A stretch of 64,000 nucleotides of DNA, from assembly GCA_902554885.1 (NCBI GenBank), contig CACDPV010000003.1, positions 52,373 to 116,372 of the forward strand. Reading direction: 5' to 3'. This document shows, piece by piece, positions 9,929-19,627 of the stretch; position 1 is the stretch's first letter; every line of letters begins with the position of its first letter. Source of the DNA: Paracoccaceae bacterium (GTDB lineage Bacteria > Pseudomonadota > Alphaproteobacteria > Rhodobacterales > Rhodobacteraceae). The notes below the pieces were generated by a model, which had not been told where the DNA came from, searched no databases, and saw only the letters and a list, made by a program, of their open reading frames with translations. A program made the position numbers and the translations under genes.

Positions 9929-10489
9929 ATGTTTATCCAAACAGAATCAACACCTAACCCGGCCACGTTGAAATTCCTGCCGGGACAAACAGTTATGGAG
10001 CAAGGTACTGCAGACTTTCCCAATTCAGATAGTGCAAATTCTTCTCCACTAGCCGAGCGGCTTTTTGCTCTAAACGGGGTCGCAGGTGTTTTCTTGGGAA
10101 ATGATTTTGTGACAGTCACTAAGCAAGACGGTATAGACTGGGAGCACATAAAACCTGGTATACTTGGGGCGATAATGGATCATTTTCAGTCAGGAGCTCC
10201 TGTAATTGATGGTGAACAAACTGGAAGTGTTCACGCAGAGCACTCAGGCGAGGACACCGAGATAGTTGGCCAGATTAAAGAGCTTTTGGACAGTCGAGTG
10301 CGTCCCGCGGTTGCACAAGATGGAGGAGACATCACTTTTCATGGATTTGAACGTGGGGTTGTATATTTGCAGATGCAAGGTGCATGCGCAGGATGTCCTT
10401 CCTCAACAATGACCCTAAAAATGGGAATTGAGAACCTTTTGAGGCATTATATTCCAGAGGTCACTGAAGTTCGGCCAGTTGGACTATAG
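9929..10489 (+). CDS. nfuA: NfuA/NifU-type Fe-S cluster scaffold protein
   Basis: Carrier that receives and delivers Fe-S clusters to apoproteins. It is 186 aa with two domains: an N-terminal Scaffold_N domain (MFIQTESTPNPATLKFLPG, residues 1-90) and a C-terminal NifU-like domain (about 105-186). The latter has the cluster-binding pair CAGCPSSTMTLKMGIENLL at about residues 152-155. The start is supported by AGGGAAA upstream. An Irr-like box and a strong promoter precede it, consistent with iron control of Fe-S biogenesis. It overlaps tsaB by 11 bases. Confidence 0.94.
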   Translation: MFIQTESTPNPATLKFLPGQTVMEQGTADFPNSDSANSSPLAERLFALNGVAGVFLGNDFVTVTKQDGIDWEHIKPGILGAIMDHFQSGAPVIDGEQTGSVHAEHSGEDTEIVGQIKELLDSRVRPAVAQDGGDITFHGFERGVVYLQMQGACAGCPSSTMTLKMGIENLLRHYIPEVTEVRPVGL

Positions 10490-11060
10490 AGCTAATTGCT
10501 TACTAGCAATTGATACATCAACCGCCCATTGCGCGGCGGCAATTTTTCTTAACGGAAAAGTTTTTACTTCCGTAAAAGAAATGAAAAAAGGACAAGCCGA
10601 ACTTCTATTTGAAGTGATAGAAGATGCACTCAAGAAAGCTAAAATTGAAAAAACACGGATTGACTTAATAGTAGTTGGGATTGGTCCAGGAAACTTTACT
10701 GGCATTCGCATCGGACTGGCAGCTGCTAAAGGTCTTTCCTTATCTTTGAAAGTACCCATTTCAGGCGTAAATAGTTTCCAAGCTTCTCTCTATGGACAAA
10801 ATGACTACGAGATTGCCGCAATTCCAGCTAGGCAAAATTTGTATTACCTTGGAACTATAAACGGAGATTTCAAAACTAACCTTACGAAAGATGATACGAA
10901 ACCTAAAAGGTTTGCAAATAGACCAAAAGGAAAAGAATTCATTAAGAATATGGCCATATTTGGTGCAGATCTAAAATTTAGTTTGTCTAAACCAGCTCCA
11001 CTCTATATGAAGCCAGTAGATGCTCAGCCTCACACTGACAAAATTTCTATAATCAAATGA
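10479..11060 (+). CDS. tsaB: tRNA threonylcarbamoyladenosine biosynthesis protein TsaB
   Basis: Partner of TsaD in making t6A37 on ANN-decoding tRNAs. It has the ASKHA-fold signatures AIDTSTAHCAAAI and GPGNFTGIRIGLAAAKGLSL. At 193 aa it is shorter than many TsaB proteins (about 210-230); the loss is in the less conserved C-terminal half. It overlaps nfuA by 11 nt and rimI by 4 nt, so the three genes are translationally linked. Confidence 0.9.
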   Translation: MDYRANCLLAIDTSTAHCAAAIFLNGKVFTSVKEMKKGQAELLFEVIEDALKKAKIEKTRIDLIVVGIGPGNFTGIRIGLAAAKGLSLSLKVPISGVNSFQASLYGQNDYEIAAIPARQNLYYLGTINGDFKTNLTKDDTKPKRFANRPKGKEFIKNMAIFGADLKFSLSKPAPLYMKPVDAQPHTDKISIIK

Positions 11061-11476
11061 CACCAGAGAAGATGGCAAAACTTCACGCGAACTCTGAAGC
11101 TAACCACCGAATATGGCATGCTCGCGAATTTGCGCAGATACTACCTTTGCAAGGAGTTTTTGCCGAATGCCATCAGCACGGCTTTGCTCTTGCAAGAGTT
11201 ATTGATTCGGAGGCAGAGCTTTTACTCATAGTTACACACAAAATGAAACAAAACACCGGATTAGGAACCAACTGCCTATTGAAGATTGAGCAAAAATTAG
11301 TCGAAAATGGTGCCAGAAAATTGTCTCTAGAAGTAAGCGAATCAAATAAAGCTGCAATTCAAATTTACAAAAAATTAAATTATAAAAAAATCTCCGTTCG
11401 AAAATCATATTCGCGTGACAAATACGGAAAATTTGAAGATGCAGTGATTATGCAAAAAGATCTACTTCTGATTTAA
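11057..11476 (+). CDS. rimI: RimI-like GNAT N-acetyltransferase
   Basis: GNAT-fold acetyltransferase of 139 aa; RimI acetylates the N-terminal alanine of ribosomal protein S18. The A/B motif is degenerate but readable (MKQNTGLGTNCLLKIEQKL, then LEVSESNKAAIQIYKKLNYK), with the typical Asn/Ala/Tyr pattern of the C-terminal acetyl-CoA-binding helix. Its position directly after tsaB, overlapping by ATGA, is the standard context for rimI. The exact substrate is inferred. Confidence 0.85.
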   Translation: MTPEKMAKLHANSEANHRIWHAREFAQILPLQGVFAECHQHGFALARVIDSEAELLLIVTHKMKQNTGLGTNCLLKIEQKLVENGARKLSLEVSESNKAAIQIYKKLNYKKISVRKSYSRDKYGKFEDAVIMQKDLLLI

Positions 11477-11605
11477 ACAATATTTACAATTTTGTGTCTT
11501 ATAAATGAAATTATTTGGTTGACCATCAATGAGAATCTTGCCCTTATTACGTAATGAGGTTGGTTGATTTTATTGGGCCAACTAACAATTAATCGGGAGA
11601 TATAG

Positions 11606-12604
11606 ATGAATATCGTAACTAAAATGGTGTCAACCGCTGTTGGTTTGACCATGAGCGCAGGTCTCGCTTTGGCAGAACCTGCTATTATTTTTGATCTTGG
11701 GGGTAAATTTGATAAATCGTTTAATGAGTCTGCTTTTACGGGCGCTCAGCGATGGGCAGATGAAACGGGAGGATCCTTTAGAGAGATAGAGCTTCAAAAT
11801 GAGGCTCAGCGGGAACAAGCACTTCGCAGATTTGCAGAAGCTGGTGCCAACCCAATCGTAATGGCTGGCTTCGCATTCGCTGACTCTTTAGGAAAAGTTG
11901 CGCCAGATTATCCAGATACAAAATTTGCAGTGATAGACGTGAATTGGCTAAGCCTACCAAACGTACGAGGTATTGGATTTAACGAACACGAAGGTTCCTA
12001 CTTGGTTGGAATGCTTGCAGCACAAGCGTCGAAAACAGGCACAGTTGGTTTTGTTGGGGGCATGGATATACCTCTAATTAGACGTTTTGGATGCGGATAC
12101 GCTCAGGGAGTAAAAGCAGTAAATCCAGATGCAACCGTTATAGCCAATATGACAGGGACAACGCCCGCTGCATGGAATGACCCTGTCAAAGGCTCTGAAC
12201 TTACTAAGGCTCAAATCAGCCAGGGCGCAGATGTAGTGTATGCGGCTGCCGGCGGAACTGGTGTAGGGGTCCTTCAAACAGCGGCCGATGAGGGTATCCT
12301 TTCTATCGGCGTTGATGCGAACCAAAACTACCTTCACCCAGGACAAGTTTTAACTTCTATGCTAAAGCGCGTTGACAATGCTGTTTACGAAGCGTTCTCA
12401 GCTGGCGAAGCTCTAGAAACAGGAAATTTTCAGATGGGTATATCCAATGGTGGAGTTGGCTATGCGTTAGATGAGCATAACGCTTCTTTGATATCTGCTG
12501 ACATGAAAGCAGCTGTTGACGCTGCTTCGTCTTCAATCGCTAACGGATCAATGTCTGTACATAACTATACTGATGATGAAACCTGCCCAGCTGTTTCATT
12601 TTAA
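11606..12604 (+). CDS. BMP-family ABC transporter substrate-binding protein (purine nucleoside type)
   Basis: Periplasmic binding protein of the BmpA/PnrA family, which binds purine nucleosides. A Sec signal peptide (residues 1-24, MNIVTKMVSTAVGLTMSAGLALA then EP) lacks a lipobox Cys, as usual in Gram-negatives. The mature N-terminus AIIFDLGGKFDKSFNESAFTG and the phrases GFNEHEGSYLVG and GFVGGMDIPLIRRFGCGY are family signatures. 332 aa. An intrinsic terminator follows immediately, so the binding protein can be made in excess over the ATPase and permeases downstream. Confidence 0.93.
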   Translation: MNIVTKMVSTAVGLTMSAGLALAEPAIIFDLGGKFDKSFNESAFTGAQRWADETGGSFREIELQNEAQREQALRRFAEAGANPIVMAGFAFADSLGKVAPDYPDTKFAVIDVNWLSLPNVRGIGFNEHEGSYLVGMLAAQASKTGTVGFVGGMDIPLIRRFGCGYAQGVKAVNPDATVIANMTGTTPAAWNDPVKGSELTKAQISQGADVVYAAAGGTGVGVLQTAADEGILSIGVDANQNYLHPGQVLTSMLKRVDNAVYEAFSAGEALETGNFQMGISNGGVGYALDEHNASLISADMKAAVDAASSSIANGSMSVHNYTDDETCPAVSF

Positions 12605-12620
12605 TCAGTTTTAAATCTAA

Positions 12621-12651
12621 AAAAAACCGCACTCATCGGGTGCGGTTTTTT
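12621..12651 (+). terminator. Intrinsic terminator between binding protein and ABC ATPase genes
   Basis: A 12-bp perfect stem (AAAAAACCGCAC / GTGCGGTTTTTT) closes a 7-nt loop and ends in a T run. The gene after it continues on the same strand only 18 bp away, so this is probably an attenuating intra-operon terminator. Confidence 0.9.
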
Positions 12652-12668
12652 AATTACATGGGAAATAA

Positions 12669-14210
12669 ATGACTATGAACCCAGCAATCGAGCTCAAGGG
12701 GATTTCGAAATCCTTTGGACCAGTTCAAGCCAATAAAGACATAACTATCCGTGTCATGCCTGGAACAATTCACGGTATTATTGGAGAAAATGGTGCTGGA
12801 AAATCAACTTTGATGTCTATCTTGTATGGGTTTTACAGAGCTGACGCTGGTGAGATTTTTGTAGATGGTAAAAAAATTTCGATCCTGGATAGCCAAGCCG
12901 CAATAGCAGCAGGAATTGGAATGGTTTTTCAGCATTTTAAGCTTGTTGAAAATTTTTCAGTTCTCGAAAATATTGTTCTTGGGGCAGAAAGCGGAGCTTT
13001 ACTTTCACCATCTCTTGGTAAGGCCAGAGCAGAACTTGCCACTTTAGCCTCAGAATATGAATTAAACGTCAATCCTGATGCAATTATTGAAGATATAGGG
13101 GTTGGGATGCAGCAAAGGGTAGAGATACTTAAGGCTCTTTACCGAAAGGCAAATATTCTAATTTTAGATGAGCCTACTGGAGTTCTAACTCCAGCTGAGG
13201 CGGACCAACTCTTCAGGATACTCAAGCGGCTTCGTGAGGAGGGAAAAACCATTATTTTAATCACCCATAAACTTCGGGAGATAATGGATATTACTGATAC
13301 AGTAAGTGTGATGCGGCAAGGTGAAATGACCGCAACATTGGGAACAAAGAAAACTAGTCCAGAGAATCTAGCAGAGCTCATGGTCGGTCGAAAAGTTTTG
13401 CTCCGTGTGGATAAAAGTCCTGCAAAGCCTGAACATCCAGTGCTAGAAATCGAAGATCTTAATATGTTTGATGATTTCGGTGTCCAGCGCTTAAAAAATG
13501 TAAGTCTTTCTGTCAGAGCAGGTGAAATTCTTGGTGTCGCTGGTGTTGCAGGAAATGGGCAATCAGAACTCCTAGAAGTTTTAGGTGGCTATCAGAAAGC
13601 TAATGGGTCCGTGAAAATAAAAGGAATAGAAATTGACTTATCGACTGGGGTGGCTGGGGATGGCCAAGCAAGGAGAGCCCAAGGAATAGCTCATGTGCCC
13701 GAAGATAGACAACGCGAAGGACTTATAATGGACTTCACGGCATGGGAAAATTCAGTATTCGGGTATCACCGTGAGAAATCCAACCAGGCAAACCGATTTT
13801 TTATGGACAATAATACCATTCGTAAAGAAGCGGAGGCAAAACTGGACCGGTTTGATGTTCGACCTCTTGATACAAAATTAAGGGCCAAAAATTTCTCGGG
13901 AGGAAATCAACAAAAAATAGTATTAGCAAGGGAAATAGAGCGTGACCCCGACTTACTTTTGGTAGGCCAACCAACGCGAGGGGTTGATATCGGGGCGATT
14001 GAGTTTATCCACCAGCAAATTGTTGCCCTTCGTGATAGGGGAAAAGCAATCTTGTTAATTTCGGTTGAATTGGATGAGATCTTATCATTATCTGACAAAA
14101 TAGCCGTTATGTTCGATGGTAAAATTATGGGAGAAAGACTTCCATCTGAGACAAATGAAAAGGAACTTGGACTTCTAATGGCTGGTGTCTCCGGAGAAGC
14201 GGTACAATGA
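12669..14210 (+). CDS. ABC transporter ATP-binding protein (YufO/RbsA-like, nucleoside importer)
   Basis: Tandem ATPase that powers the nucleoside importer. Two ABC halves are visible in 513 aa. The first has Walker A GENGAGKST (about residues 39-47), Walker B ILILDEPTG and an H-loop. The second has a degenerate Walker A (GVAGNGQSE), the signature NFSGGNQQKIVLAREI and VGQPTRGVDIGAIEFIH. This asymmetry is typical of the RbsA/YufO class. ATG 12675 is an equally possible start. It is followed by two permease genes. Confidence 0.94.
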   Translation: MTMNPAIELKGISKSFGPVQANKDITIRVMPGTIHGIIGENGAGKSTLMSILYGFYRADAGEIFVDGKKISILDSQAAIAAGIGMVFQHFKLVENFSVLENIVLGAESGALLSPSLGKARAELATLASEYELNVNPDAIIEDIGVGMQQRVEILKALYRKANILILDEPTGVLTPAEADQLFRILKRLREEGKTIILITHKLREIMDITDTVSVMRQGEMTATLGTKKTSPENLAELMVGRKVLLRVDKSPAKPEHPVLEIEDLNMFDDFGVQRLKNVSLSVRAGEILGVAGVAGNGQSELLEVLGGYQKANGSVKIKGIEIDLSTGVAGDGQARRAQGIAHVPEDRQREGLIMDFTAWENSVFGYHREKSNQANRFFMDNNTIRKEAEAKLDRFDVRPLDTKLRAKNFSGGNQQKIVLAREIERDPDLLLVGQPTRGVDIGAIEFIHQQIVALRDRGKAILLISVELDEILSLSDKIAVMFDGKIMGERLPSETNEKELGLLMAGVSGEAVQ

Positions 14211-14250
14211 TCAAAGTAACAAACAGCAAATGTTATTATGGAGCATTTGA

Positions 14251-15348
14251 ATGGATATAATGCCAAAGTGGGTAGATATTATTGTTGTCCCATTATTTTC
14301 TTTGTTTCTGGCAGCTTTTTTAGCCGCATTACTAATTTTGGCAATCGGTGAAAGCCCAGTAGCAGCACTTAATTTAATGATAGAGGGTACATTACTTCGA
14401 TCCGCCGGTTGGGGCTACATGTTGTATTATACAACAAATTTTATTTTTACCGGTCTTGCAGTGTCCGTAGCATTTCATGCTGCGCTATTTAATATCGGCG
14501 GAGAGGGCCAGGCAATGATTGGAGGATTGGGAGTAGCCCTTGTTTGTCTTTTTATTCCTTGGCCTCACTGGACGTTAGCGATAATTGGAGCTTCAATTGG
14601 AGCAGCTCTCTTTGGAATGATCTGGGCAGGTCTACCTGCCTACCTGCAAGCCAAGAGAGGTAGCCATATTGTTATTACGACAATCATGTTCAACTTCATA
14701 GCAGCTGGGGTACTTATATTTTTCGTAGTAGACGTTTTGAAGCCGACAGGAAGTATGGATCCAGCTTCTGAAAACTTTCCAGCCAGCACTCATTTACCCA
14801 CTTTTCAAGACATTGCAAGTTTAATGGGTTTCGAAAAAGCGTTTAGATCTGCGCCTGCTAATGTTAGTTTTTTCATCGCACTTTTTGCATGTGTCGCCAT
14901 CTGGTATCTAATTTGGCGCTCTCCTTTAGGCTATGAAATACGAGCGTTGGGAAAGTCGGGAGCCGCAGCTCGCTACGCTGGTGTCAGGCCTGTTAAAATT
15001 ATTATGATAGCCATGATGATCTCTGGAGCCCTGTGTGGAATGATGGCGATAAATACTACTCAAGGTGAAAGTGAGCGACTGATCTTAAACTTCACTGAGG
15101 GTGCAGGCTTCATTGGAATTGCAGTTGCACTCATGGGGCGTAGTCATCCCGCAGGAGTTTTTCTAGCTGCGCTATTATTTGGCTTTCTCTATCAAGGTGG
15201 TGCAGAACTAGCGCTATGGACTAAAATACCACGTGAGATGATAGTTGTTATTCAAGCCTTAGTGATATTATTCACAGGGGCGCTAAGCATGATGGTACGA
15301 GCTCCTTTAGAACGCTTTTTTATGTCGATTAAGAGAGCGGACGTATGA
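14251..15348 (+). CDS. ABC transporter permease (YufP-like, nucleoside importer)
   Basis: BPD_transp_2 family inner-membrane subunit, 365 aa with 8-10 hydrophobic segments. Signatures include FHAALFNIGGEGQAMIGGLG and GAAARYAGVRPVKIIMIAMM. It starts 40 bp after the ATPase gene and its end overlaps the next permease by ATGA, so it forms a heterodimeric membrane domain with that product. Confidence 0.92.
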   Translation: MDIMPKWVDIIVVPLFSLFLAAFLAALLILAIGESPVAALNLMIEGTLLRSAGWGYMLYYTTNFIFTGLAVSVAFHAALFNIGGEGQAMIGGLGVALVCLFIPWPHWTLAIIGASIGAALFGMIWAGLPAYLQAKRGSHIVITTIMFNFIAAGVLIFFVVDVLKPTGSMDPASENFPASTHLPTFQDIASLMGFEKAFRSAPANVSFFIALFACVAIWYLIWRSPLGYEIRALGKSGAAARYAGVRPVKIIMIAMMISGALCGMMAINTTQGESERLILNFTEGAGFIGIAVALMGRSHPAGVFLAALLFGFLYQGGAELALWTKIPREMIVVIQALVILFTGALSMMVRAPLERFFMSIKRADV

Positions 15349-16487
15349 TTGATTTCTTAACTCTCATCCAAGTTTTGGATGGCACATTGCGGTTAGCAAC
15401 ACCGTTATTATTAGTCTGCTTGGCTGGATTATTTTCCGAACGGGCCGGAATTTTTGATATTGGGTTGGAAGGTAAGCTTTTAGCCGCAGCTTTTGTATCA
15501 GCTGCTTTTGCTGCAATCACCGGATCGGTCTGGTTGGGCCTTTTAGCTGGGATATTAGCATCTATATTACTGTCTCTTCTTCACGGATTGGCATCGATTA
15601 CACTGCGCGGTGACCAAATTATTTCTGGGGTTGCTATAAATTTTTTGGCAGCGGGGCTCACAGTAGTGATTGCGCAGGATTTATTTGGACAGGGAGGCAG
15701 GACGCCTCCGCTTAAATCTGGTGGTAGGTTTGAACCCTTGAATTTCCCTTGGTCTATATCTTCAAAAGAAATGAGCGACGCAGGTCCTTTAATGCAACTT
15801 TATTCTGAGCTTTTATCAGGACACTCTCTTTTAGTTTACCTTGCACTTTTGACAGTTCCTCTCTCCTGGTTTGTCCTTTACAAGACGCGGTTCGGCCTTC
15901 GGTTGCGAGCTGTAGGCGAAAACCCGGCAGCAGTCGATACGGCGGGTATATCAGTTGTTGGCCTACGCTACGGTGCAGTTGTAATTGGTGGCATCTTATG
16001 TGGTATCGCAGGGGCATATATAGCAACTTCCCTGCAAGCTAATTTTACTAAAGACATGTCTGCAGGACGCGGCTTTATAGCCTTAGCCGCCTTGATTTTT
16101 GCCAAATGGCGTCCTTGGTACGCTTTAGGGGCTTGTTTGCTGTTTGGGTTTTTCTTTGCAGTAGACAATCGGTTTCAAAATATATTGATGCCAGCTTGGG
16201 CCCTCAGTAGCTTCTTAATATTTATCTCACTTGTTTTGCTTAGTTACGTTTGGAAAAAAGATTATTTAGACAAAGTGGTTCTAGGAGGCTTGGCACTTGG
16301 GATTGCAATAATTTCATTAATGGTAATTTCTTCAGTTTGGACTAGCGGTATAAGCAGCCAAGTAAAAATTCCAGTTGTTTTCATACAATCGCTTCCCTAC
16401 GTTCTAACTGTGGTCGTTTTAGCCGGTTTTGTAGGTAGAGCAATCCCTCCAAAAGCAGGTGGGCAACCATATATAAAAGAGCGTTAG
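15345..16487 (+). CDS. ABC transporter permease (YufQ-like, nucleoside importer)
   Basis: Second BPD_transp_2 permease, 380 aa. Signatures include LFSERAGIFDIGLEGKLL and AVGENPAAVDTAGISV, with repeated hydrophobic segments. The 4-nt ATGA overlap with the upstream permease indicates coupled translation. With the binding protein and the ATPase it completes a BMP-type nucleoside importer. Confidence 0.92.
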   Translation: MIDFLTLIQVLDGTLRLATPLLLVCLAGLFSERAGIFDIGLEGKLLAAAFVSAAFAAITGSVWLGLLAGILASILLSLLHGLASITLRGDQIISGVAINFLAAGLTVVIAQDLFGQGGRTPPLKSGGRFEPLNFPWSISSKEMSDAGPLMQLYSELLSGHSLLVYLALLTVPLSWFVLYKTRFGLRLRAVGENPAAVDTAGISVVGLRYGAVVIGGILCGIAGAYIATSLQANFTKDMSAGRGFIALAALIFAKWRPWYALGACLLFGFFFAVDNRFQNILMPAWALSSFLIFISLVLLSYVWKKDYLDKVVLGGLALGIAIISLMVISSVWTSGISSQVKIPVVFIQSLPYVLTVVVLAGFVGRAIPPKAGGQPYIKER

Positions 16488-16574
16488 AGCCAATATAACA
16501 ACACCTTTATACCCAGTTTAAACTTAGCGGTCCTCGCTATTGATTTATGTGTGTTCATTAAGCTAAGTGAAATA

Positions 16575-17495
16575 ATGCAAATCTACTTACCTATAGCCGA
16601 GGTTTCAGTTAATGCCTTTTTACTTCTAGGTCTTGGCGGATTTGTTGGTGTGCTTTCCGGAATGTTCGGTGTAGGTGGGGGTTTTTTAATGACCCCACTT
16701 CTTTTCTTTATAGGTATCCCACCAGCTGTCGCAGTTGCAACAGAAGCAAACCAAATAGTTGCATCATCATTTTCTGGTGCACTCGCACACCTTCGAAGAA
16801 AAACTGTCGACTTAAAAATGGGTACTGTTTTATTGGGAGGCGGACTTATAGGAGCCGTACTTGGTCTTTATGTTTTCAATTATTTAAAAGCATTGGGGCA
16901 AGTCGATCTACTTGTAAAACTTTGCTACGTTGTATTTCTTGGTGTTATAGGCACTCTTATGCTTGTAGAAAGCCTTAATGCAATTAGAAGGGCAAGATCT
17001 AAGACCAATGTAATTAATAGAACTAATCGCCACAAAGGACTTGTTCATACTTTACCGCTTAAAATGCGTTTCAAAACATCTGGATTGTATATTTCTGTAA
17101 TTCCGCCTTTTGCCGTTGGGATATTCGTTGGAATATTGTCAGCAATAATGGGTGTTGGTGGTGGCTTCATAATGGTTCCTGCAATGATCTATATTCTGGG
17201 AATGCCTACAAAAGTTGTAGTGGGAACATCCTTATTTCAAATCATTTTTGTAACGGGTTTTACAACACTCCTGCATGCTACAACAAATTACACAGTTGAC
17301 ATTGCATTAGCTGTTTTACTGCTAATAGGAGGTGTAATAGGCGCCCAAGTTGGAACCCAAATCGGAGCAAAGATGCAAGCCGAACAACTTAGAATTTTGC
17401 TCTCGGTTCTTGTTCTACTGGTTTGCTTGAAGTTAGCTATGGACTTATTAATTGAACCAGCCGAACTTTTCTCTCTTGGGAAACTAGGAATTTAG
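16575..17495 (+). CDS. TauE/SafE family membrane transporter
   Basis: Sulfite/organosulfur exporter-type integral membrane protein of about 306 aa. Its two internal repeats carry the same loop: SGMFGVGGGFLMTPLLF near the N-terminus and AIMGVGGGFIMVPAMI in the second half. The start at 16575 (MQIYLPIAEVSVN) is preferred to the longer frame from 16551 because it matches the way alphaproteobacterial members begin. The downstream TIGR02186 gene begins 2 bp after the stop, a pairing common in alphaproteobacteria. The substrate is not determined by the sequence. Confidence 0.9.
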   Translation: MQIYLPIAEVSVNAFLLLGLGGFVGVLSGMFGVGGGFLMTPLLFFIGIPPAVAVATEANQIVASSFSGALAHLRRKTVDLKMGTVLLGGGLIGAVLGLYVFNYLKALGQVDLLVKLCYVVFLGVIGTLMLVESLNAIRRARSKTNVINRTNRHKGLVHTLPLKMRFKTSGLYISVIPPFAVGIFVGILSAIMGVGGGFIMVPAMIYILGMPTKVVVGTSLFQIIFVTGFTTLLHATTNYTVDIALAVLLLIGGVIGAQVGTQIGAKMQAEQLRILLSVLVLLVCLKLAMDLLIEPAELFSLGKLGI

Positions 17496-17497
17496 CG

Positions 17498-18262
17498 ATG
17501 CGGATCCTGTCGCTAGTAATACTTTGTCTGATGCTTTCTAAAACTGTTGTCGCAAGTGAACAAATAGTATTAGGCCTTAGTCAAGATGAAGTTGCAATAA
17601 CAGCTAATTTTGATGGTTCTCAAATTCTTTTATTTGGTGCTATACAACGAGACGCTCCTGAACCGGATGGCAAAATGGGTGTGATCATTACCATAGCCGG
17701 GCCATCCAAACCAATTGCGGTAAGAAAAAAAGAAAAACGGTTTGGGATATGGGTAAACAACCAAACCGTTGAGGTTGATGCTGCTCCTAGTTTCTACGCG
17801 GTTGCTACCAACGCACCTTTTTCTGAAATATTATTGGATGTGGAAGATTTACGAAATAAGATCTCTATTGAGCGCGCCATAAGATCAGTTGGGGCTCCAA
17901 TGCATATCGAAAACTCTCAAAGTTTTACTGAAGCCGTGATCAGAATAAGAAAAGATCAAAAACTATATCAGTTACTTGAAAATGAAATATTAGTTGATCA
18001 AAATACATTATTTAGAACTGCGATTGATATGCCTGCAAACCTTACAGAGGGTGACTATTTTACAAAAATATTTCTTACCCGTGATGGGGAAATTGTGAGC
18101 CAATTTGACACAACAATTGACGTAAAAAAAGTTGGGCTTGAGAGATTTTTATTCAACTTGTCACGTCAAAACCCGCTTATCTATGGTTTAATGTCTCTTG
18201 CTATAGCTATTTTCGCTGGTTGGGTAGCTTCCAGTTTTTTTAGGTATATAAGACATACGTGA
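17498..18262 (+). CDS. TIGR02186 family protein (exported, membrane-anchored)
   Basis: Conserved alphaproteobacterial protein of unknown function, 254 aa. It has a signal peptide (MRILSLVILCLMLSKTVVAS), a beta-rich periplasmic body starting with EQIVLGLSQDEVAITANFDG, and one C-terminal transmembrane helix (about residues 226-248). It is almost fused to the TauE/SafE gene and probably works with it at the membrane. The function is not known. Confidence 0.88.
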   Translation: MRILSLVILCLMLSKTVVASEQIVLGLSQDEVAITANFDGSQILLFGAIQRDAPEPDGKMGVIITIAGPSKPIAVRKKEKRFGIWVNNQTVEVDAAPSFYAVATNAPFSEILLDVEDLRNKISIERAIRSVGAPMHIENSQSFTEAVIRIRKDQKLYQLLENEILVDQNTLFRTAIDMPANLTEGDYFTKIFLTRDGEIVSQFDTTIDVKKVGLERFLFNLSRQNPLIYGLMSLAIAIFAGWVASSFFRYIRHT

Positions 18263-18325
18263 GATTGGCTCTAATACTTGGTAGAATTAATTAAAGCGTA
18301 ACCAAAATAAGAATTTGAAAAATCC

Positions 18326-19582
18326 ATGCAGTACATTAACCAATCTTTCGTTTCAGAAATCCGACAAAAATTTTGTAATGTAAATACATGCCCAATATCT
18401 GGTGACAGAATTTTTTTTGAAAACGCAGGCGGAGCTCTCACTTTAAAATCAGCATTAGAAACGACAACAAAGTTTGCATCAATACCAGACAACCAAGGTC
18501 GTGACAACGCAGCTAGTAAAACTTTAAATGATGTTATTAAAAATGCAAAAAGAGACCTTAGCGCATTATTCAATACTCAATCTGGTGAATTTTTTATGGG
18601 AGAGAGTGGAACTGAATTATTATTTAGACTAATCAGAAATGCAGTAATAGCCTCACCGTCAGGCGGATCAATTGTTGGCACTTCTTTAGAACACCCTGCT
18701 TCTCGTAGTGCAGCAAAAAAATGGTCTAATGAGTTGAAATATACCTATTTAAGCGTACCACATTGCGTTAAAACTGGAACAGTAGACCCAAAAAACTATG
18801 CTGGTAAAATTTCTGATACAACTAGGGTTGTTACGATTGTACATGCATCACCAGTCACTGGCATGGGAACGAAAATAAAAGAAATATCAAAAATTGTGCG
18901 CCAGAAGGCACCATTGGCATTCATTATAGTCGACGGAATACAACATGCCGCACATGGGGGCATTGATATAGAAAGTTATGATATCGATGGTTATGTAATA
19001 TCGCCCTATAAAATGTTTTCAAGACATGGTTTCGGTATAGCCTGGGTATCAGACAGACTAAGAAATGCCCCTCATGAACAATTAGACGGTGGCCCATCAG
19101 ATAATTGGGAACTTGGCACTAGAGACACTGGAGCCTATGCAACAATGTCGGATGTGAAAGAATATATGTGTTGGCTAGGCAAAGAATTCACAAAAAATAA
19201 CGACAGTCGAGAGCAAATAAAAGCCGCGGGTGCAGCAATTCAAGATTATGAAAGAAAAATGACAGATACGCTGCTGCACGGACTTGATAACCTAAAGGGC
19301 CTTGCTGATTTCGAAGACGTAGAGATAATTGGTGGCTTGAATAACTCATCAAGGGAAGGATTAGTCAGTTTCAGAATTAAAGATTATCCATCGGAAAAGA
19401 TTGTGAGATACCTTAATCATCAGGGTATAAGAACGCACACGCGTAAATGTGACCACTATTCAGAAAACATCCTTAAACCACTTGGCTGGGATGATTGTGT
19501 TAGAGTGTCTATTTGTCATTATAATACTTTAAGCGAAATAAAAAAATTTTTATCCTGCATGGCAGCTTTTAGAGACAAGTAA
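18326..19582 (+). CDS. Class V aminotransferase / cysteine desulfurase-like PLP enzyme
   Basis: PLP-dependent fold-type I enzyme of 418 aa. It shows FFENAGGALTLKSA at the N-terminus, the cofactor-contact stretch IIVDGIQHAAHGGIDIESYD, and the Schiff-base lysine in VISPYKMFSRHGFGIAW. A C-terminal small domain ends with GIRTHTRKCDHYSENIL. It resembles the SufS/NifS-like and kynureninase-like branch but lacks a clear catalytic-Cys loop of desulfurases, so the substrate is unknown. It stands alone and is convergent with the hisD/murA operon. Confidence 0.82.
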   Translation: MQYINQSFVSEIRQKFCNVNTCPISGDRIFFENAGGALTLKSALETTTKFASIPDNQGRDNAASKTLNDVIKNAKRDLSALFNTQSGEFFMGESGTELLFRLIRNAVIASPSGGSIVGTSLEHPASRSAAKKWSNELKYTYLSVPHCVKTGTVDPKNYAGKISDTTRVVTIVHASPVTGMGTKIKEISKIVRQKAPLAFIIVDGIQHAAHGGIDIESYDIDGYVISPYKMFSRHGFGIAWVSDRLRNAPHEQLDGGPSDNWELGTRDTGAYATMSDVKEYMCWLGKEFTKNNDSREQIKAAGAAIQDYERKMTDTLLHGLDNLKGLADFEDVEIIGGLNNSSREGLVSFRIKDYPSEKIVRYLNHQGIRTHTRKCDHYSENILKPLGWDDCVRVSICHYNTLSEIKKFLSCMAAFRDK

Positions 19583-19627
19583 TTCTCACTAAAAAAATTC
19601 ATTACAACTATTGAAGTTTTCATGCTT

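Noticed and set aside
11477..11605. Purine riboswitch upstream of the BMP-type binding protein
   Set aside because: Purine riboswitches precede some bmp genes in Firmicutes, but I could not find the conserved junction and loop pattern here; only an imperfect GTTGGTTG/CCAACTAAC inverted repeat is present.
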